A stretch of DNA of 64,000 nt, taken from the NCBI RefSeq assembly GCF_002261355.1, contig NZ_NEVU01000002.1:1364001-1428000 (forward strand), written 5' to 3'. The position numbers were made by a program, and so were the translations under genes. Below are positions 8,349 to 16,862 of the stretch, piece after piece. The number at the start of each line of letters is the position of its first letter. Within the stretch, counting starts at the first letter, position 1. The notes under the pieces were generated by a model. The model saw only the letters and a list, made by a program, of their open reading frames with translations. It was not told where the DNA came from and searched no databases. Source of the DNA: Bordetella genomosp. 12 (GTDB lineage Bacteria > Pseudomonadota > Gammaproteobacteria > Burkholderiales > Burkholderiaceae_B).

Positions 8349-9230
8349 ATGCACACCGCTCCCACCCCGCCAGCCCGCCAAGACCTCGTACGAGGCTACC
8401 CCGTCGAACGCCTGGCCGCCTTCGCCTCGGGTGCGCAGGGCGGCAACCCCGCCGGCGTCGTCATCGCAGCGCAGCTTCCCGATGCCTCCACCATGCAGGC
8501 CATCGCGGCCGATATCGGCTACTCGGAGACGGCCTTTGCCGCGCCCGAAGGCGCCGTTTGGCGGGTTCGGTATTTCGCGCCGGAAATCGAAGTCCCCTTT
8601 TGCGGCCACGCGACCATCGCGCTGGGCGCAGCCCTGGCTGGCCGGCATGGCCAAGGCCGCTACGCCTTACAGATCAACCAGGGTCTGATCAGCGTCGAAA
8701 GCCACCCGCGCGACGGCCAACTCCAGGTCGCCCTGCAGTCTCCTGGGACCCGCAGCGGTCCAGCGCCTGAGGCCCTCGTATCCGCCGCCCTGCAACTCTT
8801 CGGTTATACCCCCGCCGACCTGGATCCGCGCCTGCCGCCCGCCCTGGCCGACGGCGGCGCGCATCATCTCATCCTCGCGCTGAACAGCCGCCAGCGCCTG
8901 GCGGCAATGCGCTATGACCAGGCCGCCGGCCGCGAACTGATGCTGGCCCAGGGCTTTGCCACCATCGCCCTCATCCACGCCGAGAACCCGCAACGCTTTC
9001 ATGCCCGCAACCCCTTCGCCAGTGGCGGTGTCTACGAGGATCCGGCCACGGGCGCGGCCGCCGCCGCGCTGGGCGGCTATCTGCGCGATCAGCAGTGGCC
9101 GCACGGCGGCGCCATCGACATCCTCCAAGGCGAAGACATGGGCATGCCCTCCCATCTGCACGCACAGATCCCGCCCGAACCAGGAGCCAGCATCCGCGTG
9201 TCGGGCACGGTGCGGCCGCTGGGCGTGTAA
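8349..9230 (+). CDS. PhzF family isomerase/epimerase
   Basis: A 293-residue protein of the PhzF fold (two diaminopimelate-epimerase-like halves). The opening half has the GGNPAGVV motif (residues 31-38) and the acid-base glutamate E60 in YSETAFA, the residue that shifts a proton in PhzF. The second half has NPFASGGVYEDPATGAAAAA, also typical. PhzF isomerises a diene in phenazine synthesis, but no other phenazine genes are present, so this is probably one of the many house-keeping PhzF-like enzymes with unknown small-molecule substrate. It has its own start 75 bases after the barrel gene and is convergent with the reductase that follows. Confidence 0.88.
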   Translation: MHTAPTPPARQDLVRGYPVERLAAFASGAQGGNPAGVVIAAQLPDASTMQAIAADIGYSETAFAAPEGAVWRVRYFAPEIEVPFCGHATIALGAALAGRHGQGRYALQINQGLISVESHPRDGQLQVALQSPGTRSGPAPEALVSAALQLFGYTPADLDPRLPPALADGGAHHLILALNSRQRLAAMRYDQAAGRELMLAQGFATIALIHAENPQRFHARNPFASGGVYEDPATGAAAAALGGYLRDQQWPHGGAIDILQGEDMGMPSHLHAQIPPEPGASIRVSGTVRPLGV

Positions 9231-9261
9231 AGCCTGCCGGCCCGCCTGGCCGCTGCCGGCT

Positions 9262-10401
9262 TCAGGAGGCTTCGAGTGCCTTTTTCCATTTGGACAACCA
9301 CCAGCCATAGGGCTCCGGCCAGCGCGCAAATTCGGGATCCGCGCCGATCTCCTGGGCGTAGTGCTGCAGCCAGAAAGGGTTGAACAACAGCTGGCGGCCG
9401 ATGGCCACCAGATCGGCTTTCCCCTCTCGCAACACCTGCTCGGCTTCGGCCCCATTGCGTATCATCCCCACCGCCATGGTGGGGACGTCCACCGTGCGAC
9501 GGATCTCCTCGGCAAACGGCACTTGATAAAGCGGGCCGCGGGCAAGATTCGAGTTGGTCGCCCCGCGCAGCAAATTGCCCCCGGACGAACAATCGATCAG
9601 GTCAACACCAGCCTCTTTCAAGCGCCGCGCCAGAATCACGCTGTCGGCCATGGTCCAACCGCCCTCCACCCAATCCGTGGCGGAGATACGCGCGAAAATC
9701 GGCGTGTCCTGCGACAGGGCGGCCCGCATGTCTTGGGCGATTTCCAGCGGCAGCCGCATGCGATTCTCCAGCGACCCGCCGTAGGCGTCGGTGCGCCGAT
9801 TGGCCAACGGTGTCAGAAAGCTCTGCAACAGATAACCGTGCGCCAAGTGCAGCTCGACGATGTCAAAGCCCGCCTTCTCCGCCAGCAGTGCCGTCTGCAC
9901 GAACTCACGGCGCAACCGGGCGATGCGCTCCAGCGTCATGGCCTCGGGGGTCGGCCAGCCCTCGGAGAAGGCCAGATCCGCGGGGCCTTCGGGCTGCCAA
10001 AGCGCCTCGCCCCGCGCGATATCGGCCTCGGTGAGCGCGCCATTGCCCTGCCAGGCGCGCTGCGCGCTCGCCTTGCGGCCGCCGTGGTTGATCTGAATGG
10101 CCGCCTTGCTGCCAAAGCCATGGATCAGATCCGTCAGGCGCCGAAACGCCGGCACCTGTGCCTCGTCCCAGAGCCCAAGGCAGCCGTTGGAGATGCGGCC
10201 TCGACGACAGACGGCGGTCTGCTCGACCACGATCAGGCCCACGCCGCCCATGGCGAACTTGGCGTAGTGCGCAATATGAAAATCGTTCAAGGCGCCTTCG
10301 TCGGCGATGTACATGGCCATCGGCGACAGCGCCAGCCGATTGGGAAGGGTGACGCCGCGAAACGTGATCGGGCTGAGAAGCAAAGATTGGCTAGGCATCA
10401 T
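9262..10401 (-). CDS. Old yellow enzyme-type NADH:flavin oxidoreductase (first of two)
   Basis: A 379-residue FMN-dependent TIM-barrel reductase. It begins SLLLSPITFRGVTLPNRLAL and continues to LSPMAMY, has the QINHGGRKAS motif, the substrate-binding HLAHGYLLQSFL motif and the FMN-phosphate site GMIRNGAEAEQVLREGKADL. These are features of YqjM-like members, which reduce activated C=C bonds of enones or detoxify nitro compounds. It sits 28 bases after a paralogue on the same strand, so the pair is cotranscribed behind the LacI gene. The ATG at 10401 follows GAGAG. Confidence 0.92.
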   Translation of the reverse strand: MMPSQSLLLSPITFRGVTLPNRLALSPMAMYIADEGALNDFHIAHYAKFAMGGVGLIVVEQTAVCRRGRISNGCLGLWDEAQVPAFRRLTDLIHGFGSKAAIQINHGGRKASAQRAWQGNGALTEADIARGEALWQPEGPADLAFSEGWPTPEAMTLERIARLRREFVQTALLAEKAGFDIVELHLAHGYLLQSFLTPLANRRTDAYGGSLENRMRLPLEIAQDMRAALSQDTPIFARISATDWVEGGWTMADSVILARRLKEAGVDLIDCSSGGNLLRGATNSNLARGPLYQVPFAEEIRRTVDVPTMAVGMIRNGAEAEQVLREGKADLVAIGRQLLFNPFWLQHYAQEIGADPEFARWPEPYGWWLSKWKKALEAS

Positions 10402-10429
10402 GAACTCTCACGCAGGAAACAGCGCCTGA

Positions 10430-11521
10430 TCAGCGCGGCAAATTACGCAAACTCGGGTGGCAACGCAGGTACGGATCCGCCACGCGCATCTCGCCTTTGA
10501 GCGTCAGGCCGGCATGCCAACTCCAGCGCGGATTGAACAGCATGCCGCGGCCAATCGCCACGAGGTCAGCCTGGTGCTCGGTCAGGACGCGGTTGGCGGT
10601 GGCGGGATCTGACAACATCCCCACGGCCATGACCGGTATGCCCGATTGCTCGCGCACCTGGGCCGCCGCCGGCGCCTGATAGGCCGGCCCCACCGCGATC
10701 TTCTGATCCGGAGAGATCCCGCCACTGGACACGGCGACGTAGTCGCAGCCCAGGGCCTTCAGGCGCTGGGCCAGAACCACGGACGAGGCCACATCCCAAC
10801 CGCCATCGACCCAGTCGGTCACCGAGATGCGCACGCCCATGGGCTTATGCTGCGGCCAGGCCTGGCGCAGGCGGCGGAAGATCTCCAGCGGGTAACGCAT
10901 CCGCCCTTCGAGGTCTCCGCCCCAGGCATCGCCGCGCGTGTTGCTCAAGGGAGACAGGAAAGTATTCAGGAAATAGCCGTGCGCGGCATGCAGTTCCACC
11001 AGATCGAAACCAGCCTGATCCGCACGCGCCAGCGCCGCCAGATAGCTTTGCGCAATACGCTCGAGTTCGGCGGCGTCAGGCACGATGGGCTGATCCCGCC
11101 CGGGATAAGGCGTGGGGCCTGCCCCCCAGAGCGGCCAGCCGCCTTCGGCCGCCGACAGGGCGGCGCCACCTTCCCAAGGCGGGGCCACCGAGGCCTTGCG
11201 TCCGGCATGCGCGAGCTGGATGCCCATGAAGCTGGATGTCGGCCGGCGCGCAAAGTCCACGATGCGGCGCAGCCCTGCCACCTGCGCGTCATCCCACAGC
11301 CCCAGGCAGGCGGGCGACACCCGGCCTTCCGGCACGACGGCCGTCGCCTCGACGATCACCAGCCCCGCGCCCGACAGCGACAGATTCCCGTAATGCACCA
11401 GGTGCCAATCCGTGGACTGGCCGTCGGCCGTGGCCGAGTACTGCGCCATAGGTGAGACGACGATACGATTCGGCAAGGTCAGCCCGCGCATGGCGTAGGG
11501 CTGAAACAGCAGGTCATTCAT
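10430..11521 (-). CDS. Old yellow enzyme-type NADH:flavin oxidoreductase (second of two)
   Basis: A 363-residue paralogue of the neighbouring reductase. It has the same landmarks: LPNRIVVSPMAQYSA at the N-terminus, QLAHAGRKAS, the HAAHGYFLNTFL motif with the His pair that binds the substrate carbonyl, and GMLSDPATANRVLTEHQADL for FMN phosphate. The two copies differ in many positions, so the duplication is old and they probably accept different enones. It lies 46 bases downstream of the LacI gene in the same orientation, which suggests that both reductases belong to the LacI-governed locus. Confidence 0.92.
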   Translation of the reverse strand: MNDLLFQPYAMRGLTLPNRIVVSPMAQYSATADGQSTDWHLVHYGNLSLSGAGLVIVEATAVVPEGRVSPACLGLWDDAQVAGLRRIVDFARRPTSSFMGIQLAHAGRKASVAPPWEGGAALSAAEGGWPLWGAGPTPYPGRDQPIVPDAAELERIAQSYLAALARADQAGFDLVELHAAHGYFLNTFLSPLSNTRGDAWGGDLEGRMRYPLEIFRRLRQAWPQHKPMGVRISVTDWVDGGWDVASSVVLAQRLKALGCDYVAVSSGGISPDQKIAVGPAYQAPAAAQVREQSGIPVMAVGMLSDPATANRVLTEHQADLVAIGRGMLFNPRWSWHAGLTLKGEMRVADPYLRCHPSLRNLPR

Positions 11522-11567
11522 TTGTCTTCCTCTGCATCCTCTGATGCGTGTGATTCCTGGCGGTTCT

Positions 11568-12617
11568 TTACCAGACCGCCTTGCAGGATTGCCGCAATAC
11601 CAACTCGGTCGGGATCTCTATCCGAACGGGTTTATCCGGCCGCGTGCGATTCTCGATCTGCTCCAGCAGATTGGCCGCCGCCATGCGGCCCAGGGCCAGG
11701 GCGTCGTAGCGCACGGCGGTGATCTGGGGCGACATTATCCGGGCGATATCGCTGTCATTGCCGCAGATCAGCGAGACATCGCCCGGAAACGTCTTGCCCA
11801 ACAGCTGCAAGGCTTCCAGCACGCCGGGCAGCAGCCGCGCCCCCATGGATAGCAGCGCCGTGGGCGGATGTTTCAGATTCATCAGCCGCTGGGTCTGCGA
11901 CAGCCCATAGTCGGCCGAGAACGAGTCCAGGCAGAACAAGGCCGGGTCGGGCTCCAGCCCGGCCGCCTTCAGCGCATCTTCCAGCGCGCGGACCCGGTCA
12001 CGCGCCACGCGAGTGCCCCGCCCGCCCGTGATCAAGGCAATGCGCTTATGGCCCAGACCCAGCAAGTACTCCACGGCATGCCGGGTGCCGCGAAAATGGT
12101 CGGCCCCGATCGACACCGAATTCATGGGGATCTCGCGCTCCATCATGACGTGCGGGATATCCCAATTGGAGATTGCCGACAGGACGTCGCTGTTGTTCTC
12201 GTCCTGGATCGTCAAGATCATTCCATCGGCGCGGCGGCGCTTGAAGAAATCGATCAGGGCGATCTCACGCTCGGGAATCCCGTCACTGCTGGCAGTCACC
12301 AGCAAATAGCCCTTGGTGCTCAGGATCTCCTCCGCGCCCTTGGTCATGCTGGAATACAGGGAGTTACGGATGTCCGAGAAAATAAAGCCGACCATGCGTA
12401 GCGACGGGGTGCGCAGATTTTGCGCCGCGATATTCGGGCTCCACCCCAGTTCGTCGACGGCAGCCAGCACCTTCTGTGCAATATCCGCCCGCACGCCGGG
12501 CACGTTGTTGATGACCCGCGAAACGGATCCGATGGATACGCCGGCGCGCTCGGCCACCTCCTGAACCGTGACTCTCGTGGGGGTGGACGGCGATGCCGGC
12601 TTCTTGGTGCGCGCCAT
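11568..12617 (-). CDS. LacI family transcriptional regulator
   Basis: A 349-residue repressor-type protein. The N-terminal helix-turn-helix reads VTVQEVAERAGVSIGSVSRV followed by INNVPGV, the LacI signature, with hinge LGWSPNIAAQNLRT. The rest is a periplasmic-binding-protein-like effector domain (MVGFIFSDIRNSLYSSMTKG to the C-terminus). The ATG at 12617 has a good GGAG seven bases upstream; a longer frame to 12776 would add residues unlike the family. It is the last-but-two gene of a long minus-strand run, 61 bases after the lactonase-like gene, and is the obvious regulator of the Liv transporter/dehydrogenase locus. The effector is unknown. Confidence 0.92.
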   Translation of the reverse strand: MARTKKPASPSTPTRVTVQEVAERAGVSIGSVSRVINNVPGVRADIAQKVLAAVDELGWSPNIAAQNLRTPSLRMVGFIFSDIRNSLYSSMTKGAEEILSTKGYLLVTASSDGIPEREIALIDFFKRRRADGMILTIQDENNSDVLSAISNWDIPHVMMEREIPMNSVSIGADHFRGTRHAVEYLLGLGHKRIALITGGRGTRVARDRVRALEDALKAAGLEPDPALFCLDSFSADYGLSQTQRLMNLKHPPTALLSMGARLLPGVLEALQLLGKTFPGDVSLICGNDSDIARIMSPQITAVRYDALALGRMAAANLLEQIENRTRPDKPVRIEIPTELVLRQSCKAVW

Positions 12618-12678
12618 GTGAAAACTCCAATTCAGCGACTTGCTACATACCGAGCCGCGGCACCCTGTCGCAATGTCC

Positions 12679-13518
12679 TCATGCCTGGGCAGCTCGGGCC
12701 AGGGCCGGCTGAGAAATATCCCATACCCCTTCCACGCCGGCAACGGCCGGGAAACGCTGGCGCAGCTCCGGGTCATGCCCCGGAATCAGATGATCTGGCG
12801 TGGAAGCCAGCTTCTTGAGCAAGGCCAGGCCATTCATGTACTCCAGCACATTGACGACGACCGGATAGGGATTGGTCAGCAAACCATTGGCGTAAAAATG
12901 CATGGCGTCGGAGGCGAGAATCACCTGCCCACGCTCGGTGGCCACCTCGACGATCTGCAAACCCGGGGTATGCCCGCCCACAGGCCGGATCACGATCCCA
13001 GGCAGGATCTCTTCCACCTGTTCGGTAAAGGACACGCGACCGGCGTACAACGCGCGCAGCACGGTGCACACCTGGTCGATATCATAGGGGCGGCGCAGCG
13101 CATCGTGACACATCGCACAGCCCGTCGCATGCTGCATCTCTGTCTTGTGTACGTGGATCCGCGCGTTGGGAAACTTCTCCAGATTGCCGAGGTGATCCCA
13201 ATGCATGTGCGTGACGATGACATCGGTCACCTGCTCGGCGGTGATCCCCAGACCCTTGAGCGCCTCGGTCGGGCAGCGCAGAAAATGGTGCCCTCGCCGG
13301 TCACAGGTCTGCTGGTCGCAGCCGCTGTCTATCAGCACCACCCTATCCTGGGAGATCGCCACCCAGACATAGAAATCCAGAGGCATGGGCACGTCATGGA
13401 AGTCCACCGCCGTCATGAAGTTATGCTGGGCCTTGCGATTGGCCGGACTGGAAGCGTAATGCACCGTCAGCAGGCGGTAGCGCACGTCGCCGCTTTGGTT
13501 CTCGTTGCTTGAACTCAC
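12679..13518 (-). CDS. Metallo-beta-lactamase-fold hydrolase, N-acyl homoserine lactonase family
   Basis: A 279-residue MBL-fold enzyme. The dinuclear zinc motif THMHWDH (H104, H106, D108, H109) is intact, with further ligands in GGHTPG, LASDAMHFY and IPGHDP. The overall layout, including the long N-terminal strand and DSGCDQQ, fits the AHL lactonase branch (AttM/AiiA-like). Its ATG overlaps the livF stop region (ATGA type, 4 bases), so it is part of the transporter operon. That context points to ring opening of an imported lactone or ester in catabolism; quorum quenching is possible but unsupported, as no LuxI/LuxR gene is near. Confidence 0.82.
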   Translation of the reverse strand: MSSSNENQSGDVRYRLLTVHYASSPANRKAQHNFMTAVDFHDVPMPLDFYVWVAISQDRVVLIDSGCDQQTCDRRGHHFLRCPTEALKGLGITAEQVTDVIVTHMHWDHLGNLEKFPNARIHVHKTEMQHATGCAMCHDALRRPYDIDQVCTVLRALYAGRVSFTEQVEEILPGIVIRPVGGHTPGLQIVEVATERGQVILASDAMHFYANGLLTNPYPVVVNVLEYMNGLALLKKLASTPDHLIPGHDPELRQRFPAVAGVEGVWDISQPALARAAQA

Positions 13519-14207
13519 AGATACTCCTCCTCAAGAGCTGATCCACGCAGCTCGTCTACCGTTCCCTGGCGCAGGATGTGACCCGTGCGCATGACGTACC
13601 CGCGCGTCGCCACCTTCAAGGCCGGCACGGCCATCTGCTCGGTCATCAGGACCGTCACGCCCTCGGCGCGAAAAGCCCGGATCGCGCGGCTGATCTGCTC
13701 GATCCACACCGGCGCCAGACCCAGAAAAGGCTCGTCCAGCAGCAACAACCTCGGCGAGGCGCTCATGGCACGCGCGATGGCCACCATCTGCTGCTGCCCG
13801 CCGCTCAGAAAACCGGCGTAATCATTGGCCCGTTCGCTGAGCATCGGAAAAAGATCGGCCAGCCTGTCATAGACGGCGGCCTGTTTGGCCCGGCCCAGGC
13901 GCGACGCGCCGGCCAGGACGTTGTCGCGCACCGTCATGGTCGGGAACACTCTGCGGCCCTCGGGCGAGTATCCCACCCCGTGGCCGGCACGCTCCGAAGG
14001 CGCCACGCGGCCCAGGTCCACGCCGTCGAGCAGGATGCTGCCGCCGCTGCAAGGCGCCATACCCACGATGGCGTTGATCAAACTGGACTTGCCCGCGCCG
14101 TTGGCGCCGACGAGGATGACGGTTTCGCCCTTGGGCACCGATACCGAGATACGATTAAGCGCGGTGATTCCACCATAGCGCACGGTGAGATTGCTGACTT
14201 CAAGCAT
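13515..14207 (-). CDS. livF: Branched-chain-type ABC transporter ATP-binding protein LivF
   Basis: A 230-residue ATPase. It has Walker A GANGAGKSS, signature LSGGQQQMVAIARAM, Walker B LLLLDEPFLGLAP and the switch region TEQ (in place of the common histidine), which is normal for LivF. It energises import through LivH/LivM from the cytoplasmic face. It overlaps livG by eight bases and is coupled to the lactonase-like gene downstream. LivF-type systems carry branched amino acids, but also urea, aromatic acids and other compounds, so the substrate must be taken from the context. Confidence 0.93.
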   Translation of the reverse strand: MLEVSNLTVRYGGITALNRISVSVPKGETVILVGANGAGKSSLINAIVGMAPCSGGSILLDGVDLGRVAPSERAGHGVGYSPEGRRVFPTMTVRDNVLAGASRLGRAKQAAVYDRLADLFPMLSERANDYAGFLSGGQQQMVAIARAMSASPRLLLLDEPFLGLAPVWIEQISRAIRAFRAEGVTVLMTEQMAVPALKVATRGYVMRTGHILRQGTVDELRGSALEEEYL

Positions 14208-14961
14208 GGGCCTGCTCCTGCTCGGTCGTGCCCAGATAGGCGGCGATCACATCCCGGCGCGCCAGCACCTCGGCGGGCGGGCCGTCGGCGATGAGTACCC
14301 CGCCGTCCAACACACACACACGCGGACAGAGCCGCTTGACCAGATTCATGTCGTGCTCGACCAGCAGCACGCAGCAACCCATCTCCTGCTGCGCCACGGC
14401 CACATAACGGTCGATGAAAAAGCGCTCCTCGGTTTCCAGGCCGGCAGCCGGCTCGTCGAGCAACAGAACGCGGGGATCGGTGGCCAGGGCCATGAGCAGG
14501 CCCAACATTTTCTGCATGCCGTAAGGCAGCGCATAGCTCACCGTCTCCATGCGTTCCTGCAGCCCGGCGGCGCGCAGCAGCGCCGAAAAATAGGGCGTAT
14601 CCAGCGCCAGGCCCCGGCCGCTGAACAACTGGGCCCGTTCCAGGTTCTCGCGGATGGACGCCGATTTGAAGATCTTGGTCTGCTGAAACGACCTGACCAG
14701 CCCCAGGGCGCTGCGCGCATGAAAAAGCTTGCCGTCCATATCCTGCCCGGCATAGAGCACACGGCCGCTGGTCGGCGCGACCTGGCCGGACACCACATTG
14801 ATCAGCGTGGTTTTACCCGCGCCGTTCGGGCCGATGACGCCCAGCACCTCGCCGGCGTTCAAACTCAGACTGACATTATTGAAGACACGATTGCCGCCGA
14901 ACTGCTTGGATACGCCATCGACCTGCAAAATGGGGCCGGGCTGGGGGGATGCGGGATTCAT
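14200..14961 (-). CDS. livG: Branched-chain-type ABC transporter ATP-binding protein LivG
   Basis: A 253-residue ATPase with Walker A GPNGAGKTTL, Walker B VLLLDEPAAGL and the H-switch LVEHDMNLV. The ABC signature region (ALPYGMQKMLGLLMALA) is degenerate compared with the usual LSYGQQR, as often seen in LivG. It pairs with LivF to form the asymmetric motor of the importer. It overlaps livF by eight bases and livM by four. The length is normal for LivG (about 250). Confidence 0.92.
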   Translation of the reverse strand: MNPASPQPGPILQVDGVSKQFGGNRVFNNVSLSLNAGEVLGVIGPNGAGKTTLINVVSGQVAPTSGRVLYAGQDMDGKLFHARSALGLVRSFQQTKIFKSASIRENLERAQLFSGRGLALDTPYFSALLRAAGLQERMETVSYALPYGMQKMLGLLMALATDPRVLLLDEPAAGLETEERFFIDRYVAVAQQEMGCCVLLVEHDMNLVKRLCPRVCVLDGGVLIADGPPAEVLARRDVIAAYLGTTEQEQAHA

Positions 14962-15971
14962 ACATACTCCTTCTTAGCCTGGCCCTTGGACTTGCCCGCC
15001 GCTTTGCGGCCAAACCAGCGGCTGCCGTACAACTGGATCAGACCGACCAGCCCGCCCTTGGCAAAGATCACGGCCAGCATCAACACGACGCCGAACAGGC
15101 CTTGCGAGATCTCGCCCTGCAGGCTGAACAGATCCGCTGCCCACACCAAAAACCCGGCGCCGAGCAGCGGCCCCAGAATGGAACTCTGCCCGCCCACGAT
15201 GGCGTAAGCCACGTAGTTGACCGAGGACATCGCCGAGAACGAGGTCGGGTGCGCGGTCATGAGCATTTCCACCAAGGCGAACCCCGCCAGACCCGCAATG
15301 CCCGCCGCAAAACAAAAGCCGATGATTTTGTAGCGCGCAACGGGCAGGCCCACGCTTTGCGCCAGCACCTCGTCCTCGCGTATGGAATCGAACTGCGGCC
15401 GGAAATAGCATGTGATCGCGACCGTCAGCAAGGTAGCCAACAGCGCCAGGCCCGTGGCCAACAGCAAGACCGCATTATTGGACTCCACCGCGTGCGCGCC
15501 GCCGAATACCGTGACCGCCGGCAAGCCGGAGATGCCATTGGAGCCGCCCGTGAATCCGGGCGTCTCAAAGAGCACCAGGGGCATGATCTCGGCCAGCACA
15601 AACGTCACGAGCACGAAATACACCCCGCGCATGCGCAGCACGAGCAGGCCCAGGGGAATGGCCAGCAGAAACGGCAAGCCGAAGGCCGTGGCCGTCAGCG
15701 CGAACAGGTCCGTGACATCGTGGCGCGCGCTCAGAATGGCGGCGGCATAGCCGCCCACCGCCATGAAAGCCGGCACGGCGAAGAACATCAGATCCATGCG
15801 CAGCATGATGTAGACGCTGAGCGCCCCCATGGACGCAATCATGAAATGGGTCAGCACGGACACGGCGGCCGCATCGCTCAGCACAGCCGGCAGCACCAAG
15901 GCCGCGGCCATCACCAGCAAGGCCACGCCTTCGGGCTTTCCGATACGGTCTATCAATCGGTTTTTGCTCAT
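14958..15971 (-). CDS. livM: Branched-chain-type ABC transporter permease LivM
   Basis: A 337-residue inner-membrane permease with about nine hydrophobic segments and the LivM hallmark of a conserved loop before the last helices (GQSSILGPLLGAGFLV). The start was placed at the ATG at 15971 (MSKNRLIDRIGKPEG), four bases after the livH stop; an upstream in-frame GTG at 15998 would overlap livH. It forms the channel with LivH. The C-terminal tail is lysine-rich (KSKGQAKKEYV). Confidence 0.9.
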   Translation of the reverse strand: MSKNRLIDRIGKPEGVALLVMAAALVLPAVLSDAAAVSVLTHFMIASMGALSVYIMLRMDLMFFAVPAFMAVGGYAAAILSARHDVTDLFALTATAFGLPFLLAIPLGLLVLRMRGVYFVLVTFVLAEIMPLVLFETPGFTGGSNGISGLPAVTVFGGAHAVESNNAVLLLATGLALLATLLTVAITCYFRPQFDSIREDEVLAQSVGLPVARYKIIGFCFAAGIAGLAGFALVEMLMTAHPTSFSAMSSVNYVAYAIVGGQSSILGPLLGAGFLVWAADLFSLQGEISQGLFGVVLMLAVIFAKGGLVGLIQLYGSRWFGRKAAGKSKGQAKKEYV

Positions 15972-15975
15972 GGCT

Positions 15976-16839
15976 TCAGGCCCGCCGCGTCGGTACACCC
16001 ATGAGGCCGGTCGGCTTCACGAGCAAAACAATCAGAACAAGCACGAACAGCATCAATGCTCCCTTGGATCCCCCCAGATAGACCGCGGAGTACGCCTCGA
16101 TCAAACCCACCAGAAAGGCGGCTATCGTCGCGCCGCTCAGGCTACCCAAGCCGCCCAGAATCACCACCAGAAAGGAGGCCGCCAGCACCGGATCGCCCAC
16201 GTGCGGCGTCAGCGACAAGATGGGCGTGACCAGGGCACCGGTCATGCCGGCCAGGCCCGTGGCCAGCGCGAAGGCCAGCGGGAACATCAGCTTGGCGCGA
16301 ATCCCCAGCGCCATCGCCACGGGCCGGTCTTCCGACAGCGCGCGCAGGCTGCGGCCAAAGTTCGTCCGGTACAACAGCCCGTAGGTCACGCCGATGGCCG
16401 CGAAACACACGCCGAACACGATCAGATTCGACAGCGGCAGATAGACGCCGCCAAAGTGCAGCACGTCGGTGACGGGGAAGGGAAAGAGCGGCGCGTCCGG
16501 ACCGAAGACGACCACCACGGCCGTACAGATGACCAGATACAGCCCTAAGGTCAGGATCAGGGTCGCCAGATGGTTGTCGATCACCCGTTCGAGGAGCAAG
16601 AGTTCGAAAAGATAGCCCAGCGCCGCGGTGGCCAGCGCCGCGCACACGACTGCCAGCGGATAGGGCAATCCCCAGGACACACAAACGTATGCCGTATATC
16701 CGCCCAGCAGATAAAAGCCACCGTGTGCGAAGTTCACGACGCCCAGGATTCCGAATATCAATGTGAATCCTAGCGCCAGCAACGCGTACTGCGCGCCGAG
16801 CGCGAGCCCGATGAGGCCCGCTGAAATAAAGCTATCCAC
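15976..16839 (-). CDS. livH: Branched-chain-type ABC transporter permease LivH
   Basis: A 287-residue inner-membrane permease with about eight hydrophobic helices. It opens SAGLIGLALGAQYALLALGF and has the LivH-type GVVNFAHGGFYLLGGY region and the conserved VILGGLGSLSGA segment before the last helices. It forms the translocation path with LivM. It lies 23 bases downstream of the binding-protein gene and four bases before livM, clearly one operon. The length is normal. Confidence 0.92.
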   Translation of the reverse strand: MDSFISAGLIGLALGAQYALLALGFTLIFGILGVVNFAHGGFYLLGGYTAYVCVSWGLPYPLAVVCAALATAALGYLFELLLLERVIDNHLATLILTLGLYLVICTAVVVVFGPDAPLFPFPVTDVLHFGGVYLPLSNLIVFGVCFAAIGVTYGLLYRTNFGRSLRALSEDRPVAMALGIRAKLMFPLAFALATGLAGMTGALVTPILSLTPHVGDPVLAASFLVVILGGLGSLSGATIAAFLVGLIEAYSAVYLGGSKGALMLFVLVLIVLLVKPTGLMGVPTRRA

Positions 16840-16862
16840 GATCTTGCCCCTCGTACGGCGTT

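Noticed and set aside
12679-13518. Quorum-quenching enzyme
   Set aside because: The fold fits AHL lactonases, but it overlaps a transporter operon with dehydrogenases and no LuxI/LuxR gene is in the window; a catabolic role is more likely.
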